In this document: one piece after another, positions 6,081 through 13,257 of the stretch
How positions within the stretch are numbered: position 1 is the first letter of the stretch
How the letters are laid out: every line of letters begins with the position of its first letter
Source: DATGZX01 sp035296965
GTDB lineage: Bacteria > Planctomycetota > Planctomycetia > Gemmatales > Gemmataceae
Assembly: GCA_035296965.1 (NCBI GenBank)
Contig: DATGZX010000409.1
Coordinates: 1 to 13,595, forward strand
Reading direction: 5' to 3'
DNA: 13,595 nucleotides
Made by a program: the position numbers and the translations under genes
The notes under the pieces: model-generated
Told to the model about the DNA's origin: nothing
Database searches by the model: none
Seen by the model: only the letters and a program-made list of their open reading frames with translations

Positions 6081-6149
6081 CCCTTCCACCATGTATTTGC
6101 ACGCAATGACAAGGAACTCGTTTGTGTCTCCCTGGCGGCAAATCCATAA
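6081..6149 (+). pseudogene. C-terminal tail of a second PQQ-like beta-propeller protein
   Basis: The plus-strand frame ending at TAA 6147-6149 reads HHVFARNDKELVCVSLAANP. It closely parallels the end of the intact minus-strand propeller gene (HIYARTNRELVCASLATEP). The last blade of these proteins typically ends in 'v.vRn.kelvCvsLa'. Only about 20 residues are recognisable. It converges tail to tail with the intact gene, whose stop is at 6176. The DNA of the two tails is clearly diverged, so this is a remnant of a paralogue and not a recent inverted duplication. Confidence 0.6.
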
Positions 6150-6175
6150 GCATCTAGTCCCGTTGTTGTTCGACG

Positions 6176-7462
6176 TCATGGTTCGGTCGCCAACGAGGCA
6201 CACACCAGCTCTCTGTTGGTGCGCGCATAGATGTGGCGATTCGCATAAGCCGGCGCCGCCCACGCACACTTTCGTCCTGAGAAAGTCACGGCCGGCTCCA
6301 GCACACGAGCCCGGCTGACCTCGTGATAACCTGTCGAGGTCACCTGGGCCCGGATCAGCTCGCCACCATCGTTGTAAAGCAGAACCGAACCGCCGATTAC
6401 GGTTGGATGGACGCTGGCTCCACTTTTCCGATCGGTCACCTTGTCCGTCTCCCAGAGCTGCTTGCCGGTCTTCGCGTCGAGACAGACAAACTCGCCGAAC
6501 GAGCGAGCGGAATAGATGTGATCATCGCGGAACAGAGCGGTCGAGGTGTCGCTCAGGACTCGGCGGGCCGTGGCCCGCGACTGGGGCCAGAGGATCACGG
6601 CGCCGGGCTTGTTCTGGTCGAGCTTCATCATCAAGCCGCCGATCAACAAATATCCGTCGTGATAAACGGGCGTCGAGACGGCAGCGTCCTGCGTCGTGTT
6701 GAGCTGCTGCCGCCAAAGCGTGTTGCCCGTCGCGGGAGCCAGCGCGGTTACCGATCGATCCGTCCAAACGATGAGTTGGCGCGTTCCGGCCGAAGTGATA
6801 ACGACCGGCGAACTCGCGGTCGCTCCTTCGTCGAGCGCTTTCCAGACATGCTTGCCCGTGTGCTTATTCAATGCGATGACGGAAGCACCCGGTTTTGCGC
6901 CGACCAGAAGGATCAGGAGATCGCCCTCGATCAACGGTGACGGCGAGGGGCAAAGATCACTCCCGGGATATTCCTTAAGAAGATCCTTCCGCCAGAGCAC
7001 GCTGCCTTTGACCGCCTCCAGGCAGAACACATTTCCGGACGCCCCCAATGTATAAATTCGCCCGTCAGCGGCGACTGGCGTCGCAATCGGGCCGCGCAGA
7101 TACTTCTCATCGAACGCGATGTCCGGATAATTGACGTCATACGTGTAGCTCCAGAGCGGCTTGCCGGTCGCTGCGTCGAATGCATGCACGCGCTCGCGGG
7201 CCTTGGGCTTAGCCAACTCCGAGTCGGTGACGAAAACGCGCCCGCCAGCTACGACGGGGCTGGAAAACCCGATTCCGACGGCAGCGCGCCAGCGGATTTT
7301 CAATCCGTGGGGCGGGAATGTTTGGAGGATTCCCGACTCGCTCCACACGCCATCGCGGTTCGGCCCGCGCCACTGTGGCCAATCTTCGGCGTGCACAGCA
7401 ACAGCGAGAATCAACGGGAAGATGAACACCAAAGTGAAGCCAGCCCTTGCAGCAAGGACCAT
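6176..7462 (-). CDS. Secreted PQQ-like beta-propeller (quinoprotein-like) protein
   Basis: A complete 428-residue protein. It has an N-terminal signal peptide (hydrophobic LVFIFPLILAVAVHA, cleavage likely before EDWPQW), then the family opening EDWPQWRGPNRDGVW. Repeated propeller blades follow with the usual 'a.D..TGk.lW' turns: AFDAATGKPLW, ALNKHTGKHVW, ALAPATGNTLWRQQL, CLDAKTGKQLW. The length and opening are typical of planctomycete outer-membrane or periplasmic 'PQQ-binding-like beta-propeller repeat' proteins. These seldom have shown PQQ-dependent activity and may act as protein scaffolds. The start is ATG 7460-7462, with AAGGA about 10 bases upstream. The gene stands alone, flanked by gene fragments, and its end faces a paralogue's tail at 6081-6149. 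Fold assignment is sure; function is not. Confidence 0.9.
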   Translation of the reverse strand: MVLAARAGFTLVFIFPLILAVAVHAEDWPQWRGPNRDGVWSESGILQTFPPHGLKIRWRAAVGIGFSSPVVAGGRVFVTDSELAKPKARERVHAFDAATGKPLWSYTYDVNYPDIAFDEKYLRGPIATPVAADGRIYTLGASGNVFCLEAVKGSVLWRKDLLKEYPGSDLCPSPSPLIEGDLLILLVGAKPGASVIALNKHTGKHVWKALDEGATASSPVVITSAGTRQLIVWTDRSVTALAPATGNTLWRQQLNTTQDAAVSTPVYHDGYLLIGGLMMKLDQNKPGAVILWPQSRATARRVLSDTSTALFRDDHIYSARSFGEFVCLDAKTGKQLWETDKVTDRKSGASVHPTVIGGSVLLYNDGGELIRAQVTSTGYHEVSRARVLEPAVTFSGRKCAWAAPAYANRHIYARTNRELVCASLATEP

Positions 7463-7479
7463 CGCCTTATTCCTTCATC

Positions 7480-7952
7480 GAGCTGTCACGTATTGAGATC
7501 GTCACGTCATCAGCGCCATCTCGGACAAACGCGTCACATGTTCGTGCCGGTTCCCTCCGGCTGCGCCCCGACCACCCGTCAGCGCCAATCGAGACCTCGC
7601 CGTGGATCGTTTGCCAGAAGCTTCAGGCTAGTCGAAATGTCGGAAACCGGTGTTGCAAAATGGTCGATTTTCGGAATGTAAGGGAAATCGCTTGAGCCGA
7701 CATTTTCCAGATGGATTCTCAATCGACGCTGATACACGCGATCGAAGCCCAGCCTACACCGATCGAATCGGTGAATCAACGAAATTCTCACTCTCGGAAC
7801 GACTCGGGGTCACCTCCTTGAGAAACAAGCCCACACAAAGAAGCCGACGGACTCGTCGAGGGCCCCCTCGCAAACGTTCCAGATCTTCCGCATGCTCTTG
7901 CTACCTCTGGAGGAAGTCCAGCAATCGGCCCGGTATCAACACGTGATGGGCC
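7480..7952. other. Unassigned stretch upstream of the beta-propeller gene
   Basis: About 470 bases, presumably containing the promoter of the minus-strand propeller gene. I could not pick a convincing promoter box. A minus-strand ORF at 7579-7791 (70 codons, with runs such as RCRLGFDRVYQRRLRIHLEN) has no recognisable domain. The part near 7800-7950 adjoins the sigma-factor piece and may hold more of that gene out of frame. Confidence 0.35.
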
Positions 7953-8087
7953 TTGTCTTCCGCGTAGACCGTCAGCCTTGCGGGCAGTGATCATGACTAA
8001 CAGCCGCCACAGATCCTCACTATCGAGCAGCTGGGGAAAACGACCCAGGCGGATTTTGATGCACTTCGCCGTGAAGAATATCTGCAA
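7953..8087 (-). pseudogene. Region-2 fragment of a planctomycete ECF-type sigma factor
   Basis: The minus-strand frame reads LQIFFTAKCIKIRLGRFPQL, then LDSEDLWRLLVMITARKA. This is the 'sF...f..GrFp.L.d.ddLWrlLv.iTarKa' stretch seen at the end of sigma region 2 in planctomycete ECF-like sigma factors. Region 4, the DNA-binding helix-turn-helix, cannot be found in any frame nearby, and the N-terminal part of region 2 is replaced by unrelated sequence. It therefore cannot act as a sigma factor. The conserved DLWRLL..ITARKA core makes the family call fairly good despite the short length. Confidence 0.6.
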
Positions 8088-8166
8088 GCAAACCCACAGC
8101 TTGCTCCGGCGGATCAGGGAGAAATCCTGATGCGCGTGGGCATCGCTTGTTATTGGCCCCGGAGGC

Positions 8167-8625
8167 GAGGTGCTGAGATCGCATGACACCTTCGATCCGA
8201 GGGAACACCAGGCCGGTGCAGCTGAGGTAATCGCCCGCCCGGAAGCGCTCAACGGCCTTCTCGAAGATCGGGATGTGGGCGGCGCGCTCCTCCAGTTCGC
8301 TGCCGTAGAGGATGACCGGAATAATGACGCCAGCTAGGCCCGAGATCAATTGCTGGAGAGCGGCCTGTGCAACCAGGTCAGGAGCATGCAGGATACTCTT
8401 GATCTCGTCTCGAAGAGCGCTGACCAGCGCCTTTCGTTGCTCGCTCTTGTCCTGGTCCTGGACCAGTTCATAGGCCTTCACCCGTCGTGGCCGAATGTCA
8501 AAGGGTAGGTTGTCAACATTGCCGGTCGTTTTGTTGAAGACGCAGATGATGTGATCCCAGCCGAGCAAGGCGAAGACACCGCTACCCAAATCCCGGTACA
8601 ATGGTGATGCGAAATAGAAAATCAA
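8167..8625 (-). pseudogene. Possible TIR-like/Abi-like protein remnant
   Basis: The first 153 codons of a 201-codon minus-strand ORF look like real protein. A segment with LGWDHIICVFNKTTGNVDNL, PFDIRPRRVKAYEL and a helix (SEQRKALVSALRDEIKSIL) resembles the second half of TIR-like or nucleotide-hydrolase-fold domains ('G....icv.n....lPFDi...R...Y.l.....l...L...i'). A second segment, FEKAVERFRAGDYLSCTGLV then FPRIEGVMR, resembles the helical 'al..y..gdy..a...l.p.iEgllr' module found in some Abi-like or HEPN-like proteins. The N-terminal half of the first domain is not visible; its place is taken by the 5' region of the divergent DUF1549 gene. Beyond about 8167 the frame is antisense to the sigma fragment area. 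This is a recollected pattern match with no confirmed catalytic residue, so the function is tentative. Confidence 0.35.
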
Positions 8626-8675
8626 CCGGCCCGGGCTTATATTCAGATATCTCTTGTCACGGCTGGAGACGCGAC

Positions 8676-11408
8676 ATGTACCGGTTCTTCATGGCCGCCA
8701 GTATCACGTTGCTCCTGGGTGCCTTGGCCCAGGCCGACGAAGTCCGACCTCCAATACACGAGCGCTTTGCCGCGGCTGATGCCGATGAGCCGGTGAGCTT
8801 CCGGCAGCATGTCCTGCCGCTGCTGGGACGCCTCGGCTGCAACGGCCGGGCTTGTCACGGATCCTTCCAGGGCCAGGGAGGCTTTAGGCTCTCGCTCTTT
8901 GGTTATGATTTCAAAGCCGATCACGATGCCCTCACGGCTGGCGCAACTCCGCGCGTAGATCGTGAGGATCCGAGTGCCAGCCGGATGCTCGAGAAGCCAA
9001 CCCTGGCCATCGCCCACAAAGGCGGCAAGCGTCTCGTAGCCGGCAGCTGGCAATATCGCGTCCTCCTGCAGTGGATTCAGGACGGCGCCAAGAACGACGC
9101 CTCGGACAAAATGCGCTTCGAACAGCTCACGGTCGAACCGAGCACGTTAAAATTTCGGCAGCCGAATGAGAAGAAGCAAATCAAAGTGATTGCCCATTGG
9201 TCCGATGGCACGGCTGAGGATGTAACCGACCTGGCCCGTTTTCGGAGCAACGACGACGCGATTGCCGCCATAAGCGACCAGGGCCTCGTGGCGGTGACAG
9301 GCAAGGGCGATACGCATGTCGTGGCCTTCTACGACAACGGCGTCATGCCGGTGCAGGTGATCCTCCCCGTTTCCAATCAGATCGGAGCGCGTTACCCGGC
9401 CGTCCCCACGCCCACAAAGATCGACCAGTTGGTCGTGGCCAAGCTGTGTGAAAGCGGCATCGTCCCTTCCGGCTTATGTACCGATCTCGAATTCCTGCGG
9501 CGCGTGAGTCTGGACCTCACCGGCAGCCTCCCCACCCCGGCGGAAATCGAAAAGTTCCAGGCTGACCAATCGCCGAACAAGCGTTCCAAGAAGATTGACG
9601 AGATGCTCGAACGACCGTCCTACGTTGCCTGGTGGACCACAAAACTGTGCGACATGACCGGCAACAATGGGGTTTACCGTGAAGCCCGCTTCAGCCCGGG
9701 CTATTCCCACCAGTGGTACGACTGGATCTATCGCCGTGTGCAAGTGAACGAGGGATACGACAAGATCGTGTCGGGGATCGTCGTGGCAACTAGCCGTGGG
9801 GACGGGCAGAGCTTTGATGATTTCAATAAAGAGATGAGTTCCTATTTCGCCAAGGAACACCCGGCTGACTTCGCCAAGCGCGAAACGATGCCCTACTACT
9901 GGGCCCGGCAGAACGTCGCCAAGCCGGAGGATAAGGCTCTCGGTTTCAGCTACGCCTTCCTGGGAGTCCGGCTGCAATGCTCCCAGTGCCACAAGCATCC
10001 TTTTGACCAGTGGACCAAACGCGACTTCGAACAATTCACCACGTTCTTCCAGCGCATTGCCTACGGCACCCGCCCCGCCGACCGGGAGGCATATACGAAG
10101 CTGGAGACTGCTTTGAAACCAACCGATCCGGCTGCCAAGGGAAAGCAGCTCGATGTAATCAGGGAAGGGCTGGTCCGCGAAGGGAAAACCATTCCCTGGC
10201 GAGAAGTCTATGTGGCTCAGCCGGGCGACACCGGAAATGTCAAGGGACAGCCAAAGAAGCCTCCTTCGGCGAAGGCCCCGCCCAAACCAAAGCCGATCGT
10301 GGCCAAATTGTTCAATGAACGCGAAATCGCTCTCGATCCCAAGTCCGATCCTCGTGAAGTCCTGCTGAACTGGATGCTGCAGCCGGAGAATTCCTACTTT
10401 GCTCGTGCCTTCGTGAATCGAGTCTGGTCGAACTACTTCAATGTCGGCATTGTCGAACCCCCTGACGACCTGAGCCTTGCCAATCCCCCCAGCAATGCCG
10501 CCCTCCTCGAATACTTAGCCGACGGCTTTCGCAAGCACGGCTATGACATGAAATGGCTGCACCGCGAAATCGCGACCAGCCGTACCTACCAATTGAGCTG
10601 GAAGCCCAACGAGACAAACCGACTCGACACGCACAACTTTAGCCGGGCCTGGCCGCGGCGACTGCCGGCGGAGGTGGCTGTCGACGCAATGACCCAGGCA
10701 ACCGCTGCCACCGAGAACCTACCAGGCTTGCGCGAGCAAGTGAACCAGCGGGCCATCGGCACCGGCACGGGCTTCAGCCCTAGGAACAAGACGAAATTGG
10801 GGTACGCCCTTGCCGTGTTTGGCAAGCCCGACCGAGTCCGCAATTGCGATTGCGAGCGCTCCAGCGATCCGGGCCTTCTCCAGACTCTATTCATGCTCAA
10901 CGACGGGGAAATCCAGGGCATGATCAACCGCAAGGACGGCTGGATCTCCGAAATCACCCGCCGCTTGGACCCTCCGGTGAAGCCGGCCAAGAAAGAGACA
11001 ACCATTGCCAACCATCCCAAGGAGGCGGCTGCACGGGCTAAGGTCGTCGCGAACTTGAAGCAGCATATCGGCGAACTCAAGAAAGCAGGCAAGGACGAGG
11101 ACGCCACGGCCCTCCAGCGTGTTCTGCAAGCCGCCCAGAACAATCCTGCGCCACCGCCGGTAACGAAGGACGTAGCCAAGACGAAACAAGCGGCCCAGGC
11201 TCCGCCCGCGAATCAGCAGCATGCTCTTCCGGCCGAAGAGCAAAAGCTGATTCGCGAGGCCTACCTCCGGACGGTCAGCCGGCCGCCTTCGGAAAAGGAG
11301 CTGGCATTGGCCCGGCAATACTTGAAAGATTCGAAGAGCACTGTGCTAGGAATGCGCGACCTGCTCTGGGCCCTCCTGAACACCAACGAATTCATCGTCA
11401 ATCACTAG
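8676..11408 (+). CDS. DUF1549/DUF1553 haem-motif protein with Ig-like domain (planctomycete cytochrome-like)
   Basis: A 910-residue exported protein. ATG 8676 follows GGAG by seven bases and gives a clean signal peptide (MYRFFMAASITLLLGALAQA, cut before DE), so I prefer it to the upstream in-frame start at 8601. Domains in order: a cytochrome-like segment with CNGRACHG (Cys55, Cys60, His61; the CX4CH form usual for this subfamily); a BIG_2-like Ig domain (about 150-231); DUF1549 (about 248-465) ending with a canonical CSQCH motif (435-439); a Pro/Lys linker (about 523-541); and DUF1553 (about 548-760, with NRVWSNYFNVGIVEP and PRRLPAEV). A Lys/Ala/Pro-rich stretch (about 766-850) then precedes the usual end NTNEFIVNH. 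The family is exported and probably haem-linked, and is found next to DUF1501 genes; its reaction is not established. The DUF1501 gene follows after 40 bases, so they form one operon. Confidence 0.92.
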   Translation: MYRFFMAASITLLLGALAQADEVRPPIHERFAAADADEPVSFRQHVLPLLGRLGCNGRACHGSFQGQGGFRLSLFGYDFKADHDALTAGATPRVDREDPSASRMLEKPTLAIAHKGGKRLVAGSWQYRVLLQWIQDGAKNDASDKMRFEQLTVEPSTLKFRQPNEKKQIKVIAHWSDGTAEDVTDLARFRSNDDAIAAISDQGLVAVTGKGDTHVVAFYDNGVMPVQVILPVSNQIGARYPAVPTPTKIDQLVVAKLCESGIVPSGLCTDLEFLRRVSLDLTGSLPTPAEIEKFQADQSPNKRSKKIDEMLERPSYVAWWTTKLCDMTGNNGVYREARFSPGYSHQWYDWIYRRVQVNEGYDKIVSGIVVATSRGDGQSFDDFNKEMSSYFAKEHPADFAKRETMPYYWARQNVAKPEDKALGFSYAFLGVRLQCSQCHKHPFDQWTKRDFEQFTTFFQRIAYGTRPADREAYTKLETALKPTDPAAKGKQLDVIREGLVREGKTIPWREVYVAQPGDTGNVKGQPKKPPSAKAPPKPKPIVAKLFNEREIALDPKSDPREVLLNWMLQPENSYFARAFVNRVWSNYFNVGIVEPPDDLSLANPPSNAALLEYLADGFRKHGYDMKWLHREIATSRTYQLSWKPNETNRLDTHNFSRAWPRRLPAEVAVDAMTQATAATENLPGLREQVNQRAIGTGTGFSPRNKTKLGYALAVFGKPDRVRNCDCERSSDPGLLQTLFMLNDGEIQGMINRKDGWISEITRRLDPPVKPAKKETTIANHPKEAAARAKVVANLKQHIGELKKAGKDEDATALQRVLQAAQNNPAPPPVTKDVAKTKQAAQAPPANQQHALPAEEQKLIREAYLRTVSRPPSEKELALARQYLKDSKSTVLGMRDLLWALLNTNEFIVNH

Positions 11409-11448
11409 GCGTGCCGCCCAATGACCGCCATCCAGAAAGGACATTCCC

Positions 11449-12780
11449 ATGGCCTTGAATCGGACTTGCGACGGCGTTACCCGGCGCGACTTTCTTAGAG
11501 TAGGCGTGTTGACCGGCACCGGTCTATCTCTCGCCGGCTACCTGCGCATGGCCGAGGCGGGGACCATCGCCCCAGCGAAGGCAAAATCCGCCATCTTCAT
11601 CAACCTGGGCGGCGGCCCTTCGCACATGGATTCCTTCGATCTAAAACCCGATGCTCCGACAGAATATCGTGGCGAGTTCAAGCCGATCGCCACGAACGTG
11701 GCCGGCATGCAGATCTGCGAGCATCTACCCAATCTCGCCAAGTACGCCGACAAGTATGTGATCCTCCGCGGCGTCAGCCACTCGTTGGCCGAACACGGAC
11801 TGGGCACGCAGTACATGAATACCGGCAACCGGCCGATCCCGGCTCTGGAGTACCCCGGTTTTGGCGCCGTGGTTACCAAGGAACTCCCTGGCCCCGCCGA
11901 CCTGCCGCCGTTCGTGGCCATTCCCAACACTCCTCAACGCCCAGGCTACCTCGGTGCGCCTTACGCCGCGTTGCAAACCAGCGGCACGCCTGTGCTAGGC
12001 AAGCCGTTTAATGTTCGCGGCATAACCATTAGCAGCGACGTGACTATCACCGACATGGAAAAGCGTGAACGGCTGCTTCGGGACGTCGATACCGCCTTCA
12101 AGGATGTCGAGACCAAGAGCAACCTGCTCGAAGGCTTGGATAAATTCAAAGAAAAAGCCTACAGCATCCTCAGCTCGAAGCGGGCCCGCAAGGCGTTCGA
12201 TCTTAGCCAGGAAGATCCCAAGGTGGCTGAACAGTTTGGCAACTTCGGCTTCGGCCAAAGCTGCTTGCTTGCCGGCCGGTTGATTGAAGCCGGCGTGCGC
12301 TTTGCAACCGTGTCGCTAGGCGGCTGGGATACGCATGCCGGGAACTTTGCCCGGCTGAAGGGTACGGTGCCGACCGGCAAAGGCGCCAAGCGGCAGGCCG
12401 GACTCTTGCCGCAGCTCGATAGCGGCTTGTCGGCTCTCTTGAGCTGGCTGGCAAACAAGGGCTTACTGGAATCGACCGCGATCATGGTCACGGGCGAATT
12501 CGGCCGGACACCCAAGGTGAACAAGAATGCTGGCCGCGACCACTGGGCGCGTGCGATGTTCGTGCTCATGGCCGGCGGCGGCATCCGCGGCGGCCAGGTC
12601 ATCGGCGCCAGCGACGCCAAGGGAGAAGGCCCTGCCGGCACCGGCCACAAACCAGACGACATTGCCGCCTCGTTCTACAGCGCGCTCGGCATCGATCCCA
12701 GAAAAGAATACCAAACTAGCACCGGCCGTCCCGTGATGATTGTCCGCGAAGGGAAGGTCATCAACCAGCTATTTGCCTAG
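11449..12780 (+). CDS. Tat-exported DUF1501 protein (alkaline-phosphatase/sulfatase-like fold)
   Basis: A 443-residue protein starting at ATG 11449 with AGAAAGGA about 6 bases upstream. A twin-arginine signal (TRRDFLRVG, Arg12-Arg13, then a hydrophobic run) implies folded export. Family motifs are all present: INLGGGPSHMDSFDLKPDAP (51-70), GGWDTH (291-296), GEFGRTP (349-355) and GRDHW (362-366). These correspond to the metal-site regions of the alkaline-phosphatase superfamily, to which DUF1501 belongs. The substrate is unknown. The C-terminus ends with the normal 'LGIDP...TGRP..iv..G..i..L' pattern, so the gene looks intact. It is the second gene of a two-gene operon with the DUF1549/DUF1553 gene, the standard planctomycete pairing, suggesting the two exported products work together. 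Annotation is certain at family level. Confidence 0.95.
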   Translation: MALNRTCDGVTRRDFLRVGVLTGTGLSLAGYLRMAEAGTIAPAKAKSAIFINLGGGPSHMDSFDLKPDAPTEYRGEFKPIATNVAGMQICEHLPNLAKYADKYVILRGVSHSLAEHGLGTQYMNTGNRPIPALEYPGFGAVVTKELPGPADLPPFVAIPNTPQRPGYLGAPYAALQTSGTPVLGKPFNVRGITISSDVTITDMEKRERLLRDVDTAFKDVETKSNLLEGLDKFKEKAYSILSSKRARKAFDLSQEDPKVAEQFGNFGFGQSCLLAGRLIEAGVRFATVSLGGWDTHAGNFARLKGTVPTGKGAKRQAGLLPQLDSGLSALLSWLANKGLLESTAIMVTGEFGRTPKVNKNAGRDHWARAMFVLMAGGGIRGGQVIGASDAKGEGPAGTGHKPDDIAASFYSALGIDPRKEYQTSTGRPVMIVREGKVINQLFA

Positions 12781-12818
12781 GGCGGCAGCTCCGTCGTTTT
12801 ACTGCTCCGAAGTAAGAT

Positions 12819-12852
12819 GCCACGACCTTGAGCGTGGAGTCTCAAGGTGGCT
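12819..12852 (+). terminator. Bulged hairpin, possible terminator of the DUF1549-DUF1501 operon
   Basis: Arms CCTTGAG (12826-12832) and CTCAAGG (12842-12848), extended by GCCA/TGGC across a three-base bulge, form a hairpin about 38 bases after the DUF1501 stop. No T-run follows at once; one (TTCTTTTTT) lies about 20 bases further on. Position favours a terminator, but the missing adjacent U-tract weakens it. Confidence 0.3.
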
Positions 12853-13113
12853 TCTACTCCAACTCGGCCAGTTCTTTTTTCTGTCGTCATTCCGCTACTG
12901 CTCCGGCGACGAACCGGCTCGGGCCTGGGTGGGCGACCGCCTTCACACCCTGCGTGATCTCATGCCAGATGCTCATGGGATTTCTCCCTGCTTGTGACAG
13001 CCCTGACCGGCCTCCGGAGGCTACTTCTCCCAGATGAGGCGGTTAGATGAGTCGATGCTTCTCAATTCAGGGCGGGGCGACCTCGGGCACTGATCACGGC
13101 TCGGGCGATGGAG
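12853..13113. other. Intergenic stretch without a supported gene
   Basis: Between the DUF1501 gene and the minus-strand genes at the right edge. I see no domain in any frame. The only oddity is a 26-codon minus-strand ORF (start 12976) with a GGAG upstream, too short to call. Confidence 0.5.
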
Positions 13114-13257
13114 TTACTGCCACCACCTCCGGGGGTGAAGGGTTACATATACCCAGAGAACAAGCACGCCCCCGAGGATCGCCACGATCCAGCCGTGCCA
13201 GGCATTGCCGGAAAGAGAGAAAGGCTCAGGCGGCGCTCTGGCTGCTTGGCGCGTCAT
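13114..13257 (-). CDS. 47-residue single-helix membrane ORF overlapping the sulfotransferase end
   Basis: ATG at 13255-13257 opens a 47-codon frame ending at TAA 13114-13116. It encodes a Pro-rich head (MTRQAARAPPEPFSLSG), one strong membrane helix (GWIVAILGGVLVLWVYVTL) and a short basic, Trp-containing end (HPRRWWQ). It overlaps the last 32 bases of the sulfotransferase-like gene in the +1 frame. The helix makes it look like real coding sequence. Two readings are possible: a small translationally coupled membrane protein, or a membrane anchor once joined to the sulfotransferase and separated by a frameshift or reached by ribosomal slippage. There is no good ribosome site just before the ATG, which leans towards the second reading or towards coupling. 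No family recognised. Confidence 0.4.
   Translation of the reverse strand: MTRQAARAPPEPFSLSGNAWHGWIVAILGGVLVLWVYVTLHPRRWWQ

Noticed and set aside
5809..6153. A 114-codon minus-strand gene
   Set aside because: It is Arg/Pro/Gln-rich and out of frame with the CBM9-like motif on the same strand, so it is a shadow.
1..8625. A new multi-gene system formed by the fragment field
   Set aside because: The pieces lack catalytic parts and starts or ends, and they come from unrelated families, so decay and rearrangement explain them better than joint function.
9474..10034. Long minus-strand frames inside the DUF1549/DUF1553 and DUF1501 genes (also 10586-11179 and 12159-12662)
   Set aside because: Antisense to well-conserved coding sequence and lacking domains; expected in GC-rich genes.
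12896..12976. A 26-codon minus-strand ORF with GGAG before its ATG
   Set aside because: Too short, with no recognisable motif; a chance ribosome site is as likely.
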